NCBI RefSeq assembly: GCF_024734665.1
Contig: NZ_CP102931.1
Coordinates: forward strand, 5,640,001-5,704,000
DNA from: Variovorax paradoxus
GTDB taxonomy: Bacteria > Pseudomonadota > Gammaproteobacteria > Burkholderiales > Burkholderiaceae_C
Length of the DNA: 64,000 bases
Direction of reading: 5' to 3'
The translations under genes were made by a program, and so were the position numbers. Of the stretch, positions 25,796 through 36,966 are shown piece by piece. A model generated the notes under the pieces. The model was not told where the DNA came from, ran no database searches, and saw only the letters and a list, made by a program, of their open reading frames with translations. Within the stretch, counting starts at the first letter, position 1, and each line of letters opens with the position of its first letter.

Positions 25796-25848
25796 CGCGA
25801 CGGCACGATGGGCCGCTTGCCTTTCTCCGACCCGGGCAAGACGCTCCC

Positions 25849-26541
25849 ATGAAAAGAACAAATTCGCCCCCCTCGGCGTACGCCAGTTGGGATGCATCCC
25901 AGACGCTGTCTGCGCCGTGGACCGACGCCACGCATCTGGGAAGCTTCGTCACCCTGGAGGCCGGCGACACCATTGCGCGCGAAGGCGAACGGCACGACTA
26001 CTTCTATCTTTTGCGATCGGGGTTCGTTCACTCCACGATCCAGCGAAGCAACGGCTCGGAGTTCCTGCTCGAGATCTTCGGACCGGGTGCGATTTTTGGC
26101 GAAGGCCCGGCGTTTGCCGACAGTCCTCGGCCCACGACGACCCGGGCGGTCGCGCCGGCCATTCTCAGCCGCTATCGCCCGGCGGATGTCGCGGAGCAAT
26201 TTTCGGAGCTTCCCGAGCTCGCGACCTCGTTGATCCAGCTGCTCGGCTTCAAGAATCACATGATCGTCGCCAAGCTTGCCGGGGTGGCCTCGGCGGCGCC
26301 CAAGGAGCGGGTCATCGATTTGCTGCTGCGTGTGGCACGCCTGCCATCGGCGCAGGCATCGAAACAACTCACCGTCGATCTGACGCATGAGCAGATTGGC
26401 GCCATGACGGCATTGAGCCGCGTCACCGTCACCCGCACGTTGAATGCGCTGGCGGGACACGGGCTCATTGAAACGCGGGCCCGGCAGGTCAGCATCCCGA
26501 ATGCGCCGGCCTTGCGGCGTTTCCGCGATGCATCACCGTAA
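25849..26541 (+). CDS. Crp/Fnr-family transcriptional regulator
   Basis: A 230-residue protein. Residues about 30-125 form a cyclic-nucleotide-binding-like jelly roll (LEAGDTIAREGERHDYFYLL, EIFGPGAIFGEGPAF). Residues about 155-225 carry the winged helix (LTHEQIGAMTALSRVTVTRTLNAL). No N-terminal cysteine cluster is present, so it is not an oxygen-sensing FNR. The usual cAMP-contact residues of CRP are not obvious. Targets are unknown; it stands alone between a phosphatase gene and the end of the RND operon. Confidence 0.88.
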   Translation: MKRTNSPPSAYASWDASQTLSAPWTDATHLGSFVTLEAGDTIAREGERHDYFYLLRSGFVHSTIQRSNGSEFLLEIFGPGAIFGEGPAFADSPRPTTTRAVAPAILSRYRPADVAEQFSELPELATSLIQLLGFKNHMIVAKLAGVASAAPKERVIDLLLRVARLPSAQASKQLTVDLTHEQIGAMTALSRVTVTRTLNALAGHGLIETRARQVSIPNAPALRRFRDASP

Positions 26542-26776
26542 GAAAAAGGCCCACTTCCTGTATCGCTGGATACCGTCGAGACCTTCCCCCATCGCCATCA
26601 TTCACCCCGTCACACACATGGATGGGAAGAGCGGAGGAGGGAACGGGAAGAGCCGTTGGAGAAGAGGCCCGCCTTCAATTGGCGATGGCCCGGGTGTGAC
26701 GTTTCGCAGGACTGCCAAAGTCCTTTCTGGCCGGGTGGCTCACGCTCATGACCATCCGGCATCTTTTGGATCGCCG
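26542..26776. other. intergenic stretch between convergent genes
   Basis: No credible gene, strong hairpin with T-tract, or repeat was seen in these 235 bp. It separates the Crp/Fnr-type gene from the convergent RND operon and contains a purine-rich run (GGAAGAGCGGAGGAGGGAA). Confidence 0.5.
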
Positions 26777-29700
26777 TCAGGCGTGCGAGGCGGCGCGACC
26801 GCCCGCTGCAGCTTCGGCCTTGGCCTCTCCCGGCAGATCGACCATCGGCCCCGTGCCGCTGTAGCGGTCCAGCGCCAGGTAGATGGCCGGCGTGATGTAC
26901 AGCGTGATCACCTGCGAGAAGATCAGCCCGCCCACCACGGCCACGCCCAGCGGCTGACGCAACTCGGCGCCGGCGCCCAGGCCCAATGCCAGCGGCAGCG
27001 CGCCCATCAGCGCGGCCAGCGTGGTCATCAGAATGGGGCGGAAACGCAGGCGGCAGGCCTCGCGGATCGCGTCCACCGGCTGCATGCCCTCGGTGCGCTG
27101 CGCGTCGAGCGCGAAGTCGATCATCATGATCGCGTTCTTCTTCACGATGCCGATCAGCAGCAGGATGCCGATGGTCGCGATCAGCGTCAGGTCGAAGCCG
27201 AAGAGCTTCAGCGAGATCAGCGCGCCCACCGCCGCCGAAGGCAGCCCCGCCAGAATCGTCAGCGGGTGGATGTAGCTCTCGTACAGCACGCCCAGCAGCA
27301 CGTAGATGACCAGCACCGCCAGCACCAGCAACACGGCCTGGCTCGACTGTGAACTCTGGAACACCGCCGCATCGCCGCCGTAGGTGGTGATGATCGACTG
27401 CGGCATCTTCAGCTCGTCCTTGAACTGGTCGATCTTCGCGGTCGCGTTGCCCAGCGGCACGTCGGGCGCGAGATTGAACGACACCGTCACCGCCTGCAAC
27501 TGGCCCTGGTGGTTGACCGAAGTCGGCCCCACGGTGCGCTTGACGGTCGAGAAGGCCGACAGCGGCACCAGCCTGCCCGTGGTGCTGCGCACCGACAGGC
27601 GCGAGACGTCTTCCTCGAACTGGCGGTCGTTGTCGGCGGCCGAGAGGATCACTTGATAGGTGTTGCTCGAACCGTAGATGCTGCCGATCTGGCGGTCGCC
27701 GTAGGCGTTGTAGAGCGCGGTGCGCAGGTCGCCAACGGCCACGCCGAGCACGCCGGCCTTGTCGCGATCGATGTCGAGCGTGGCCTGCAGGCCGCGGTTC
27801 TGCGAGTCGCTGGTCACGTCGCGGAAAGCCGGGTCGGCGCGCATGCGCTCCATGAGCCTGGTAGACCAGGGCACCATCTCGCCCGCGTTCACGCTCTGCA
27901 GCGTGTACTGGAAGCGCGCCTTGCTCTGGCGGCCGCCCAGGCGCAGGTTCTGCACCGGCTGCATGTAGACGGCGATGCCTGGGATCTCGCGGAAGCGCTG
28001 GCGCAGCGACTCGAGCACCTTCGCCATCTGCGGGCGCTCGCTGCGCGGCTTGAGCACCGCGAACAGCCGGCCGGAATTCTGCGTGGCCGTGGGTCCGCCG
28101 ACGCCGACGAAGGAGCTCACGTAGTCGACGCTCGGGTCGTCCTTGAGCGTGGCGGCCACGCGGTCCTGCAGCGCCTTCATGGCGGTGAATGAAATGTCTT
28201 CGGCCGCTTCAGTGGTGATCTGGATCTGGCCGATGTCTTCCTCGGGGAAGAAGCCCTTCGGGATGGTCGCGAACAGCCAGCCCGTGATGACGAAGGTGAG
28301 CGCCGCCATCATCAGCATCACCTTGCGATGCCCCAGCGTCCAGTCGAGGGTGCGCATGTAGCCGCCGTGCACCGCGCGGTAGCCGCGCTCGAAGGCGCGG
28401 CCGATGGCCGTGCCCGGCTCGGGGTGTTCTTCTTCGTGGTCGAGCGCGCCCTCCTTGCGCGGCACCTGCTTGAGCAGGCGGCTCGCGAGCATCGGCACCA
28501 GCGTGAGCGACACCACGGCAGACACCAGCACCGCCAGCGCCACCACCACCGCGAACTCGTGGAACAGCAGGCCGATCACGCCCGGCATGAAGAAGATCGG
28601 GATGAACACGGCCACCAGCGAGATAGAGATCGACACGATGGTGAAGCCCACCTCGCGCGCGCCGCGCAGCGCTGCCGCGAACGGGTCCATGCCCTTCTCG
28701 ACGTAGCGCATGATGTTCTCGAGCACCACGATGGCATCGTCCACCACCAGGCCCACAGCCAGCGTGATGCCGAGCAGCGAGATGTTGTCGAGGCTGTAGC
28801 CGAAGGCGTAGAGCAGCGCCACCGCACCGATCAGCGAAATCGGAATGGTCGCCGCCGGAATCAGCGTGGCCACCAGCCGGTGCAGGAACAGGAAGATCAC
28901 CAGCACCACCAGCGCGATGGTGCCCAGCAGCGTGAGCTGCACGTCGTGCACGGCCTCGCGGATCGACAGCGAGCGGTCGTTCACCATCTGGATTTCCACC
29001 GACTGCGGCAGCTCGGCCTTGAAGCGCGGGATGAGCGCGCGCACCGCGTCCACCACCTGCACGGTGTTGGCGTTGGGCTGGCGCTGCACGGCGAGCGAAA
29101 TCGAGTCCTGCCCGTTGAAGCTGCTGGCGGTCTTGACCGACTCGAAGCTGTCCTCGATGGTCGCCACTTCGTCGAGCCGCACCGGAGCGCCATTGCGCTG
29201 GCCGACGATCAGCTTGGCGAAGTCGGCCGCCTTCATGAGCTGGCGGTTGGCCTGGATGGTGAGCGTCTGGCGCGGGCCGTCGAGCACGCCGACCGGTGTG
29301 TTGGCGTTGGCCGAGTTCACCGCCTTGGCGAGTTCGTCGAGCGTGATGTTGCGCGCGTTGAGCAGGTCGGCGTTGGCCTTGATGCGCACCGCAAAAGCCT
29401 TGCGGCCATACACGCCCACCTGCGCCACGCCGTCGATGGTCGAGAGCGTGGGCGAGATCAGGTTCTCGGCGTAGTCGTTGAGTTCCGCCGGGTTCATCGA
29501 CGGCGAGATCAGCGCGATGAACAGCACCGGCGCATCGGCCGGGTTCACCTTGCGGTACGAGGGCAGCTGCGTGAGCTCTTGCGGCAGCTGGCGCTGGGCG
29601 CGCAGCAGCGCGGCCTGCACGTCGACGGCGGCGGCGTCGATGTCGCGGCTGCTCACGAACTCGAGCGTGAGCGAGGTCACGCCCTGCGTGTTCACCGAGC

Positions 29701-29941
29701 TGATGGTCTGCAGGCCCGGGATGGTCGAGAACTGCTTTTCGAGCGGCAGCGCCACCGACGACGCCATGGTGTCCGGACTCGCGCCCGGCAGCTGCGCGTT
29801 GACGTTGATGACCGGCGTGTTGTAGCTGGGCAGCGCGGCAACGGGGATGCTGAAGTACGCAAAGATGCCGATGACCACCACGGCCGCAGACAGCAGCACC
29901 GTCATCGCAGGACGACGGATGCAGAGCTCCGAAATGTTCAT
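26777..29941 (-). CDS. RND-family multidrug efflux inner-membrane transporter (HAE1 type)
   Basis: A 1054-residue proton-driven pump, similar in length and pattern to MdtB/MdtC/MuxB. It starts MNISELCIRRPAMTVLLSAA, has the usual 12-TM plan with two large periplasmic loops, and shows the TM4 acidic pair in GLVVDDAIVVLENIMRY and the late LLLIGIVKKNAIMMIDFAL. It forms a tripartite system with the upstream adaptor. No outer-membrane channel gene is adjacent, so it must borrow a TolC/OprM-type partner. MdtBC-type pumps need two RND proteins; only one is here. Confidence 0.93.
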   Translation of the reverse strand: MNISELCIRRPAMTVLLSAAVVVIGIFAYFSIPVAALPSYNTPVINVNAQLPGASPDTMASSVALPLEKQFSTIPGLQTISSVNTQGVTSLTLEFVSSRDIDAAAVDVQAALLRAQRQLPQELTQLPSYRKVNPADAPVLFIALISPSMNPAELNDYAENLISPTLSTIDGVAQVGVYGRKAFAVRIKANADLLNARNITLDELAKAVNSANANTPVGVLDGPRQTLTIQANRQLMKAADFAKLIVGQRNGAPVRLDEVATIEDSFESVKTASSFNGQDSISLAVQRQPNANTVQVVDAVRALIPRFKAELPQSVEIQMVNDRSLSIREAVHDVQLTLLGTIALVVLVIFLFLHRLVATLIPAATIPISLIGAVALLYAFGYSLDNISLLGITLAVGLVVDDAIVVLENIMRYVEKGMDPFAAALRGAREVGFTIVSISISLVAVFIPIFFMPGVIGLLFHEFAVVVALAVLVSAVVSLTLVPMLASRLLKQVPRKEGALDHEEEHPEPGTAIGRAFERGYRAVHGGYMRTLDWTLGHRKVMLMMAALTFVITGWLFATIPKGFFPEEDIGQIQITTEAAEDISFTAMKALQDRVAATLKDDPSVDYVSSFVGVGGPTATQNSGRLFAVLKPRSERPQMAKVLESLRQRFREIPGIAVYMQPVQNLRLGGRQSKARFQYTLQSVNAGEMVPWSTRLMERMRADPAFRDVTSDSQNRGLQATLDIDRDKAGVLGVAVGDLRTALYNAYGDRQIGSIYGSSNTYQVILSAADNDRQFEEDVSRLSVRSTTGRLVPLSAFSTVKRTVGPTSVNHQGQLQAVTVSFNLAPDVPLGNATAKIDQFKDELKMPQSIITTYGGDAAVFQSSQSSQAVLLVLAVLVIYVLLGVLYESYIHPLTILAGLPSAAVGALISLKLFGFDLTLIATIGILLLIGIVKKNAIMMIDFALDAQRTEGMQPVDAIREACRLRFRPILMTTLAALMGALPLALGLGAGAELRQPLGVAVVGGLIFSQVITLYITPAIYLALDRYSGTGPMVDLPGEAKAEAAAGGRAASHA

Positions 29942-31179
29942 GCGCGTTCCTGCTTCGGCGGCTTGATGTCGGCGCCGTCCGAAGAGGCCGCGCTGCCCGG
30001 CGTGACGCCGGTGGTGCCGTTGGCGGGCGCTGCAGGCTCGGCGGGCGTACCCGGCGCCTTGACGTCAACGCGGACCTTGCCGCCCGGGCGCACGTTCTGG
30101 CTGCCCTCGATCACCACCTGCTCGCCCGGCTCCACGCCGCTGACCGCGACCTTGGTGCCGAAGGTGTGCAGCGTCTTCACCTTGCGGCGCGTGGCGGTCT
30201 TGCCCTCGTCGACCACATAGAGCGAAGTTCCCTCGGACAGCATCATCAGCGCCGCGGCCGGCACCACGGTGACGCCGTTGAGCGTGCGCACCGTGATGCG
30301 CGTGCCGACGAACTGGCCCGGCCACAGGCTCTGGTCGGCGTTGGCGAACACGGCCTTGGCGCGCACCGTGCCGATCTGCGGATCGACGGTGTTGTCGACG
30401 AAGTCGAGCGTGCCGCTCAGCGGCGCCTTGCCGCCGGTGACGACGGCCTCGACCTTCGAACGCGAGCGCGCGGCCTCCAGCAGGTCTTGCAGGTTGCCTT
30501 CCGGCACCGGGAAGCTCACGGCAATCGGGTCGAGCTGCGTGATGGTGACCAGCGACAGCGTTGGCTGCACCAGCGTGCCCGGGTAGATGTTGACGGCGCC
30601 GATACGCCCCGCAATGGGCGCGCGCAGCGTGGCGTAGCCCAGCGCCACCTGCGCCGACTGCACGGCCGCGCGGTCGGCGGCCACGGCGGCGCGCTGTGCT
30701 TCTAGCTGGGAGAGCGTGGCGTCGGCCGCGCTCTTGGCGATGAAGTTCTGCGCCACCAGGTCCTGGCTGCGCTTGTACTGGCGCTCGAGGTCGGCCATGG
30801 TGGCCTCGTCTTTTTGCTGCTGTGCACGGGCGCGGGCGAGGTTGGCCTGGTCGTTGCGGTCGTCGAGCGTGAAGAGCAGTTGGCCGGACTTGACGAACTG
30901 GCCCTCCTTCACGTGCACCCCGCTCACCGTGTTCGTCACCTGCGGGCGCAGGTCGACGCTGTTGAGGGACACCACGCTGCCGTTGACCTGCACGGTCACC
31001 GGCACATCCTGCTTCTGCGCCGTGGCCAGCGTCACGAGCGCGGGCGCGCCGCCGCCGCCATTGGCTGTCGGGGCCTTGGCACTCTTTGTGGCGGACTTGT
31101 CGCCGGACATGCTCCACCACCCGCCTGCGACGGCTACGATCAACACGCCCGCAAGGGCGACCGCGACATTTTTCTTCAT
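29938..31179 (-). CDS. RND efflux periplasmic adaptor (membrane fusion protein)
   Basis: A 413-residue protein anchored by an N-terminal hydrophobic segment (VAVALAGVLIVAVAGGWW). Lipoyl halves (VSGVHVKEGQFVKSGQLLF and LRAPIAGRIGAVNIYPG) flank an alpha-hairpin rich in Ala, Gln and Lys; beta-barrel and membrane-proximal domains follow, for example SLWPGQFVGTRITV. It links the RND pump to an outer-membrane channel. Its stop overlaps the pump start by 4 bp. An alternative ATG at 31194 would add five residues. Confidence 0.92.
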   Translation of the reverse strand: MKKNVAVALAGVLIVAVAGGWWSMSGDKSATKSAKAPTANGGGGAPALVTLATAQKQDVPVTVQVNGSVVSLNSVDLRPQVTNTVSGVHVKEGQFVKSGQLLFTLDDRNDQANLARARAQQQKDEATMADLERQYKRSQDLVAQNFIAKSAADATLSQLEAQRAAVAADRAAVQSAQVALGYATLRAPIAGRIGAVNIYPGTLVQPTLSLVTITQLDPIAVSFPVPEGNLQDLLEAARSRSKVEAVVTGGKAPLSGTLDFVDNTVDPQIGTVRAKAVFANADQSLWPGQFVGTRITVRTLNGVTVVPAAALMMLSEGTSLYVVDEGKTATRRKVKTLHTFGTKVAVSGVEPGEQVVIEGSQNVRPGGKVRVDVKAPGTPAEPAAPANGTTGVTPGSAASSDGADIKPPKQERA

Positions 31180-31249
31180 GGGTTCTTTGTGCACTTTGGG
31201 CTGACAGCGACTATTGGATCAGCGGCTGACTCTCAGTGTTCACGGGGCC

Positions 31250-31266
31250 TGTAAAGAAATGTAAAG
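31250..31266. promoter_or_regulatory. direct repeat upstream of the RND operon, candidate OmpR-family site
   Basis: TGTAAAG at 31250-31256 and 31260-31266 are direct copies one helical turn (10 bp) apart, about 70 bp upstream of the adaptor start. OmpR/PhoB-family regulators bind such tandem heptamers. No response-regulator gene of that class is adjacent. Confidence 0.4.
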
Positions 31267-31364
31267 CAGGTCAACCCAAAGCTCCGCATAACTGACTGTG
31301 GCCGGCGCGAGAGAACCACACCCCCTCGCTAAAATCGCCGCTCCACAGCCTCTGGATAAACCCC

Positions 31365-31823
31365 ATGAACCGCTGCAAGACAATCACGAATGCTCTCACT
31401 TTCATAGCAGTTTGCACAGCAGCCATTGCTGCTGCAGGCCTTTTCCCGCTCACCGCCAGCGCCCAGGACGAAGTGCCCCGGCCGCAGACCCAGAACGAAT
31501 CGCTCGTTGGCGGTCGCACTTTCCCTATCGGCACTTTGCGCGGCAAATTCATGGTCACCAACGCGCCTGATGTCGAACTCGACGGCAAGGCCGATCGCCT
31601 GGGCGCCGGCGCGCGCATCCGCAGCGGCCAGAACATGCTGGTGATGCCCGGTGCCATCGTCGGCCAGAAGTACCTCGTCAACTACACGCGCGACGCCGCC
31701 GGACTGCTGCGCGAGGTGTGGATCCTCACGCCAGACGAAGCCATGGCCAGCCGCGAGTCGCTGGACAAGCCGCTCCTGAACATCTGGCCGTTCACCTCGA
31801 ACGACACCGTCAACACGCAATAA
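31365..31823 (+). CDS. exported protein of unknown function
   Basis: A 152-residue protein with a long Sec signal peptide and predicted cleavage after ASA near residue 33 (mature start QDEVPRP). The mature part is small and probably beta-rich ([52 protein letters not shown]). I do not recognise the family. It lies 61 nt upstream of miaB in the same direction and may share its transcript. A TAAAAT-like -10 is seen about 30 nt before the start. Confidence 0.7.
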   Translation: MNRCKTITNALTFIAVCTAAIAAAGLFPLTASAQDEVPRPQTQNESLVGGRTFPIGTLRGKFMVTNAPDVELDGKADRLGAGARIRSGQNMLVMPGAIVGQKYLVNYTRDAAGLLREVWILTPDEAMASRESLDKPLLNIWPFTSNDTVNTQ

Positions 31824-31884
31824 CGCAGCGGCGCGCCGCGCGCACCTGCAGCCCTCCACCCACGGAGGGCAGAGAGAGTTCCCC

Positions 31885-33234
31885 ATGAAAAAAGTATTCA
31901 TCAAGACCTTCGGCTGCCAGATGAACGAGTACGACTCGGACAAGATGGCCGACGTGCTCAACGCAGCCCAGGGCTACGAGCCCACGCAGAACGTGGACGA
32001 GGCCGACCTCATCCTGTTCAACACCTGCTCGGTGCGCGAGAAGGCCCAGGAGAAGGTGTTCTCCGACCTCGGCCGCGTGAAGCACCTGAAGGCCAAGGGC
32101 GTGAAGATCGGCGTGGGCGGCTGTGTGGCGAGCCAGGAGGGCGAGGCCATCATCGCGCGCGCTCCCTACGTCGACATCGTGTTCGGACCGCAGACGCTGC
32201 ACCGCCTGCCCGAGATGCTGAACGACCGCGAGCGCCTGAACCGCCCGCAGGTGGACATCAGCTTCCCCGAGATCGAGAAGTTCGACCACCTTCCGCCCGC
32301 GCGCGTCGAGGGCGCGACGGCCTTCGTGTCGATCATGGAAGGCTGCTCCAAGTACTGCAGCTACTGCGTGGTGCCCTACACCCGCGGCGAGGAAGTGAAC
32401 CGCCCCCTCGACGACGTGCTGGTCGAGATCGCCGGCCTGGCCGACCAGGGCGTGCGCGAGATCACGCTGCTGGGCCAGAACGTGAATGCCTACCGCGGCA
32501 AGATGGGCGACACCGCCGAAATTGCCGACTTCGCGCTGCTGATCGAATACGTCGCCGAGATCCCCGGCATCGAGCGCATCCGCTACACCACGAGCCACCC
32601 GAACGAGTTCACGCCGCGGCTGATCGAGGCCTACGCGAAGGTGCCGCAACTCGTGAGCCACCTGCACCTGCCGGTACAGCACGGCAGCGACCGCATCCTG
32701 ATGGCGATGAAACGCGGCTACACCGCCATGGAATACAAGAGCACGGTGCGCAAGCTGCGCGCCATCCGCCCCGAACTTGCACTCTCCAGCGACTTCATCG
32801 TCGGCTTCCCCGGCGAGACCGACGACGACTTCAACAAGATGATGAAGCTGATCGACGACTGCCAGTTCGACGCCAGCTTCAGCTTCATCTTCAGCCCGCG
32901 CCCCGGCACACCTGCAGCCGCGCTGCACGACGACACGCCGCACGAGGTGAAGCTCGCGCGACTGCACACGCTGCAGGCCGTGATCGACATCAACGTGAAG
33001 CGCTTCGGCCAGGCGCTGGTCGGCACGACGCAGCGCGTGCTGGTGGAAGGCGCCTCGCGCAAGGACGCGAACGAGCTCATGGGCCGCACTGCCTGCAACC
33101 GCGTCGTCAACTTCGAAGGCGACGCAAGGCTCGTTGGCCAGATGACCGATCTGCGCATCACCCGCTCGCTGGCCTACACGCTGCGCGGCGAGGTCGTCAC
33201 GAGCGAATCGTCGATGCCGGCGCTCGCCCACTGA
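31885..33234 (+). CDS. miaB: tRNA-2-methylthio-N6-isopentenyladenosine(37) methylthiotransferase
   Basis: A 449-residue radical-SAM enzyme that methylthiolates A37 of tRNAs. The N-terminal domain has the auxiliary-cluster cysteines ([33 protein letters not shown]). The radical-SAM CX3CX2C is GCSKYCSYC (154, 158, 161). A C-terminal TRAM domain covers about 380-440. The stop overlaps the histidine kinase start by one base, so glrK may be co-expressed. Confidence 0.96.
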   Translation: MKKVFIKTFGCQMNEYDSDKMADVLNAAQGYEPTQNVDEADLILFNTCSVREKAQEKVFSDLGRVKHLKAKGVKIGVGGCVASQEGEAIIARAPYVDIVFGPQTLHRLPEMLNDRERLNRPQVDISFPEIEKFDHLPPARVEGATAFVSIMEGCSKYCSYCVVPYTRGEEVNRPLDDVLVEIAGLADQGVREITLLGQNVNAYRGKMGDTAEIADFALLIEYVAEIPGIERIRYTTSHPNEFTPRLIEAYAKVPQLVSHLHLPVQHGSDRILMAMKRGYTAMEYKSTVRKLRAIRPELALSSDFIVGFPGETDDDFNKMMKLIDDCQFDASFSFIFSPRPGTPAAALHDDTPHEVKLARLHTLQAVIDINVKRFGQALVGTTQRVLVEGASRKDANELMGRTACNRVVNFEGDARLVGQMTDLRITRSLAYTLRGEVVTSESSMPALAH

Positions 33235-34661
33235 TGGCGAAGCGACCTTCCATACGGGGCTCTTTCCAGCAGCTCCTGCTGTTTGCCTTCTTGCTGATCA
33301 CCGCGCTGCTGGTTGGCGTGGCGCTGCGCTCGGTGCTGCAGTACGACGTGCTGATGACGCAAAGCCGCGACGCGGCCGCGCGCGCGCTGCGCCTGTCGGG
33401 CGCGTCCCAGTCGCTGGCCGAACGCAGCGCGGCCATGGAGCGCGCGGGGCGCCAGTCGCTGGTGCTCAACGACGCAGTGCTGCGCCGCCGCTTCGACGAC
33501 GCGGCGCGCGAGGCGCACCAGGTGCTGGAGCGGCTGGAAAAGAACGGCCTCGCGCCCGCCGGCATCGAGATGTGGCGCACCCAGCTCGGCGTGATCGAGG
33601 GCCTGATGAGCGGCAACGCCGACAGCGCCCTCGCCCGCGAAAGCACGATGGCCATGCAGTTCCGCGAGCTCGACGCGCTCAACACCAACCTCGCGCAGCA
33701 GGCGCAGTTTTTGATCGAAACGCAGAACGACGCGCTGGCCAAGCGCATCGAGAACGCGCGCCGCCGGCTGATGCGCGAAGTGGTCGCCGCCAGTGTGCTC
33801 GCGGTGGTGCTGGCGCTGGCCTTCGGCATCTGGCTCGCACGGCCTTTCAAGCGGCTGGAAAACGCCATCGTCGGCCTGGGCCAGAACCGGCTCGACGAGC
33901 CCATCGACATCCGCGGCCCGGCCGACGTGCGGCGCGTGTCGCAGCAGCTCGAATGGCTGCGCCTGCGCCTGACCGAGCTCGACGCCGACAAGGCGCGCTT
34001 CCTGCGTCACGTGTCGCACGAGCTGAAGACACCGCTGGCCGCGCTGCGCGAGGGCGTGTCGCTGCTCGAAGACGGCGTGACCGGCCCGCTGAACCCGGCG
34101 CAGCTCGAAGTGGCGCAGATCCTGCAGCAGAACACCGTGGCGCTGCAGGGCCAGATCGAGGCGCTGCTGCGCTTCAACGCCGCCGCCTTCGAAGCGCGCG
34201 AACTGCGCCGCGAACGCACCGAGCTGCTGCCGCTGATCGAGGAACAGATCGAGGCGCAGCGCCTGCAGTGGCAGTCGCACGGCCTGCGCGTGCGCGCCGA
34301 GGGCGAGCCCATCGCAATGACGGTCGACCGCACCAAGCTCGGCACCGCAATCGCCAATCTGTTGAGCAACGCCATTCGCTTTTCGGTAACGGGCGGTGTC
34401 ATCACCCTGGCGGTGTCGGGGACGCCCGAGGCGGTGCACATCGACGTGAACGACGCCGGGCCCGGCATTGCCGAGGGCGACCGCGACCGGATCTTCGAAC
34501 CCTTCTTCCGCGGCGAACGCCAGCCCGAGCACACGGTGAAAGGCACAGGCATCGGACTTTCCATCGTGCAGGAGTACATTGCAGCCCACGGGGGCCGCAT
34601 CACTCTGCAGCCCGGCGGTCCCGGTGCTCGCTTTCGCATCGAACTGCCGCGCACGGCCTGA
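33234..34661 (+). CDS. glrK: GlrK/QseE-like sensor histidine kinase
   Basis: The protein has 475 residues. A first membrane helix (residues about 13-33), a periplasmic region of about 150 residues rich in Ala, Arg and Glu, and a second helix (about 183-203) lead to a HAMP-like segment. The H-box follows as FLRHVSHELKTPLAALREG (His262), and the ATPase domain has DAGPGIAEGD and GTGIGLSIVQEYI. The H-box and the order kinase / lipoprotein / sigma-54 regulator match GlrK-QseG-GlrR of enterobacteria, an envelope-stress-linked system. The signal is unknown. Confidence 0.83.
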   Translation: MAKRPSIRGSFQQLLLFAFLLITALLVGVALRSVLQYDVLMTQSRDAAARALRLSGASQSLAERSAAMERAGRQSLVLNDAVLRRRFDDAAREAHQVLERLEKNGLAPAGIEMWRTQLGVIEGLMSGNADSALARESTMAMQFRELDALNTNLAQQAQFLIETQNDALAKRIENARRRLMREVVAASVLAVVLALAFGIWLARPFKRLENAIVGLGQNRLDEPIDIRGPADVRRVSQQLEWLRLRLTELDADKARFLRHVSHELKTPLAALREGVSLLEDGVTGPLNPAQLEVAQILQQNTVALQGQIEALLRFNAAAFEARELRRERTELLPLIEEQIEAQRLQWQSHGLRVRAEGEPIAMTVDRTKLGTAIANLLSNAIRFSVTGGVITLAVSGTPEAVHIDVNDAGPGIAEGDRDRIFEPFFRGERQPEHTVKGTGIGLSIVQEYIAAHGGRITLQPGGPGARFRIELPRTA

Positions 34662-34719
34662 CCACCCCGGCTTCCCCTCTCCAACACTGCCTGACCGCCT
34701 CGCGTCCTTTCTTCGACCC

Positions 34720-35384
34720 ATGCCTTTTTCGTTCGTCCGCCGTTCCTCCTTCGCCGGGGCGATGACCGTGCCTTTCGTCCTGCTGCTGGCCGCCTGCGCC
34801 ACGCAGCCCAAGCCGCCCGCGGAAGCCGATGCGCTGCCGCCGCCCCCGGTCGTGCCGCGCGTGATGCCGGTCGAGGCCGAGCCCAAGGCCCCGGCCACGC
34901 AGCCTGCCTCTTCGCTCTTCACATTGATGACGCAGGGGCCGCAGGCGGCCATGCTGTCGTATGCCGACAGGGTGCGCCCGCTGAACGGCGCCGACCTGAG
35001 CACGGAAATCGCGCGCATCGGCGACCCCGGCGATTCGCCCACGGTGCAGATGCAGCTGGCGCTGCTGCTCTCGCAGACCCGCGTGCCGGCCGACCTGGCG
35101 CGCGCGCTGGGCCTGCTGCAACGCGTGATCGCCAACCCCGCGCCCGAGGCGCAGGCCCTGCAGCCGCTGGCGCGCGCCCTGGCTGCGCGCTACATCGAGC
35201 AGCGCCGCGTGGAGGACGACCGCGACAAGCAGGTGCAGCAGCTGCGCGACAGCCAGCGCCGCATCGACCAGCTGAACGACCGCATCGAAGCCCTGCGCGC
35301 CATCGAGCGCAGCTTTGCGCGGCCCAACACCACCCCGGCCGCAGCCACACCTGCGGCGCCGCCTACCGGAAGCAAACCGAACCA

Positions 35385-35388
<4 letters not shown>
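34720..35388 (+). CDS. lipoprotein encoded between glrK and glrR (QseG position)
   Basis: A 222-residue lipoprotein from ATG 34720 with lipobox LLLAACATQ (Cys26). A Pro-rich linker is followed by a helical region and a C-terminal coiled coil rich in Arg, Asp and Gln (RDKQVQQLRDSQRRIDQLND). It occupies the place of QseG, which modulates the GlrK kinase in E. coli; sequence similarity to QseG was not shown. Its stop overlaps the regulator start by 4 bp. Confidence 0.75.
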
Positions 35389-36773
<1,385 letters not shown>

Positions 36774-36782
36774 CGACGCACC

Positions 36783-36795
36783 TAAGTCGTTGATT
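36783..36795 (-). promoter_or_regulatory. IHF-like site upstream of the GlrR box
   Basis: On the minus strand AATCAA-CGAC-TTA fits the IHF consensus WATCAR-N4-TTR exactly. A second near-match (GATCAA-CAGC-TTG, one mismatch) lies at 36908-36920, between the enhancer and the promoter. Confidence 0.4.
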
Positions 36796-36827
36796 TATAT
36801 GACCTATCCCCACCAGCCCAGAAGGCT

Positions 36828-36845
36828 TGTCGGGATTCGGCGACA
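36828..36845. promoter_or_regulatory. GlrR-type enhancer site (TGTC-N10-GACA)
   Basis: TGTC at 36828-36831 and GACA at 36842-36845 are 10 bp apart, inside the longer palindrome TTGTCG-N8-CGACAA. This is the binding pattern described for E. coli GlrR at the glmY promoter. It stands about 95 bp upstream of a sigma-54 promoter and just after the glrR stop. Confidence 0.65.
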
Positions 36846-36895
36846 AAAACAGGGGTTTTGAGGCCTTCCAGCAGCCTCTCCCCGCGAAAAACACC

Positions 36896-36924
36896 TTCAG
36901 ATCGCTCCAAGCTGTTGATCTGAA
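36896..36924. repeat. inverted repeat between the enhancer and the sigma-54 promoter
   Basis: TTCAGATC (36896-36903) and GATCTGAA (36917-36924) are perfect inverted copies with a 13-nt loop, followed by AGCGTTTTTT. It may be the glrR transcription terminator, a regulator site, or both. Confidence 0.5.
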
Positions 36925-36939
36925 AGCGTTTTTTCAGCC

Positions 36940-36954
36940 TGGCACAGGGTTTGC
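36940..36954 (+). promoter_or_regulatory. sigma-54 promoter (-24/-12)
   Basis: TGGCAC-AGGGT-TTGC has the invariant GG (36941-36942) and GC (36953-36954) separated by exactly 10 bp, as required. The predicted start is near 36965, at the small ORF and about 210 nt before opgH. Confidence 0.75.
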
Positions 36955-36966
36955 CCCTGTACAGGC

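Noticed and set aside
36786..36803. Second GlrR-like half-site pair (GTC ... GAC)
   Set aside because: The spacing is 12 rather than 10 and the outer bases do not match, so only one enhancer site is claimed.
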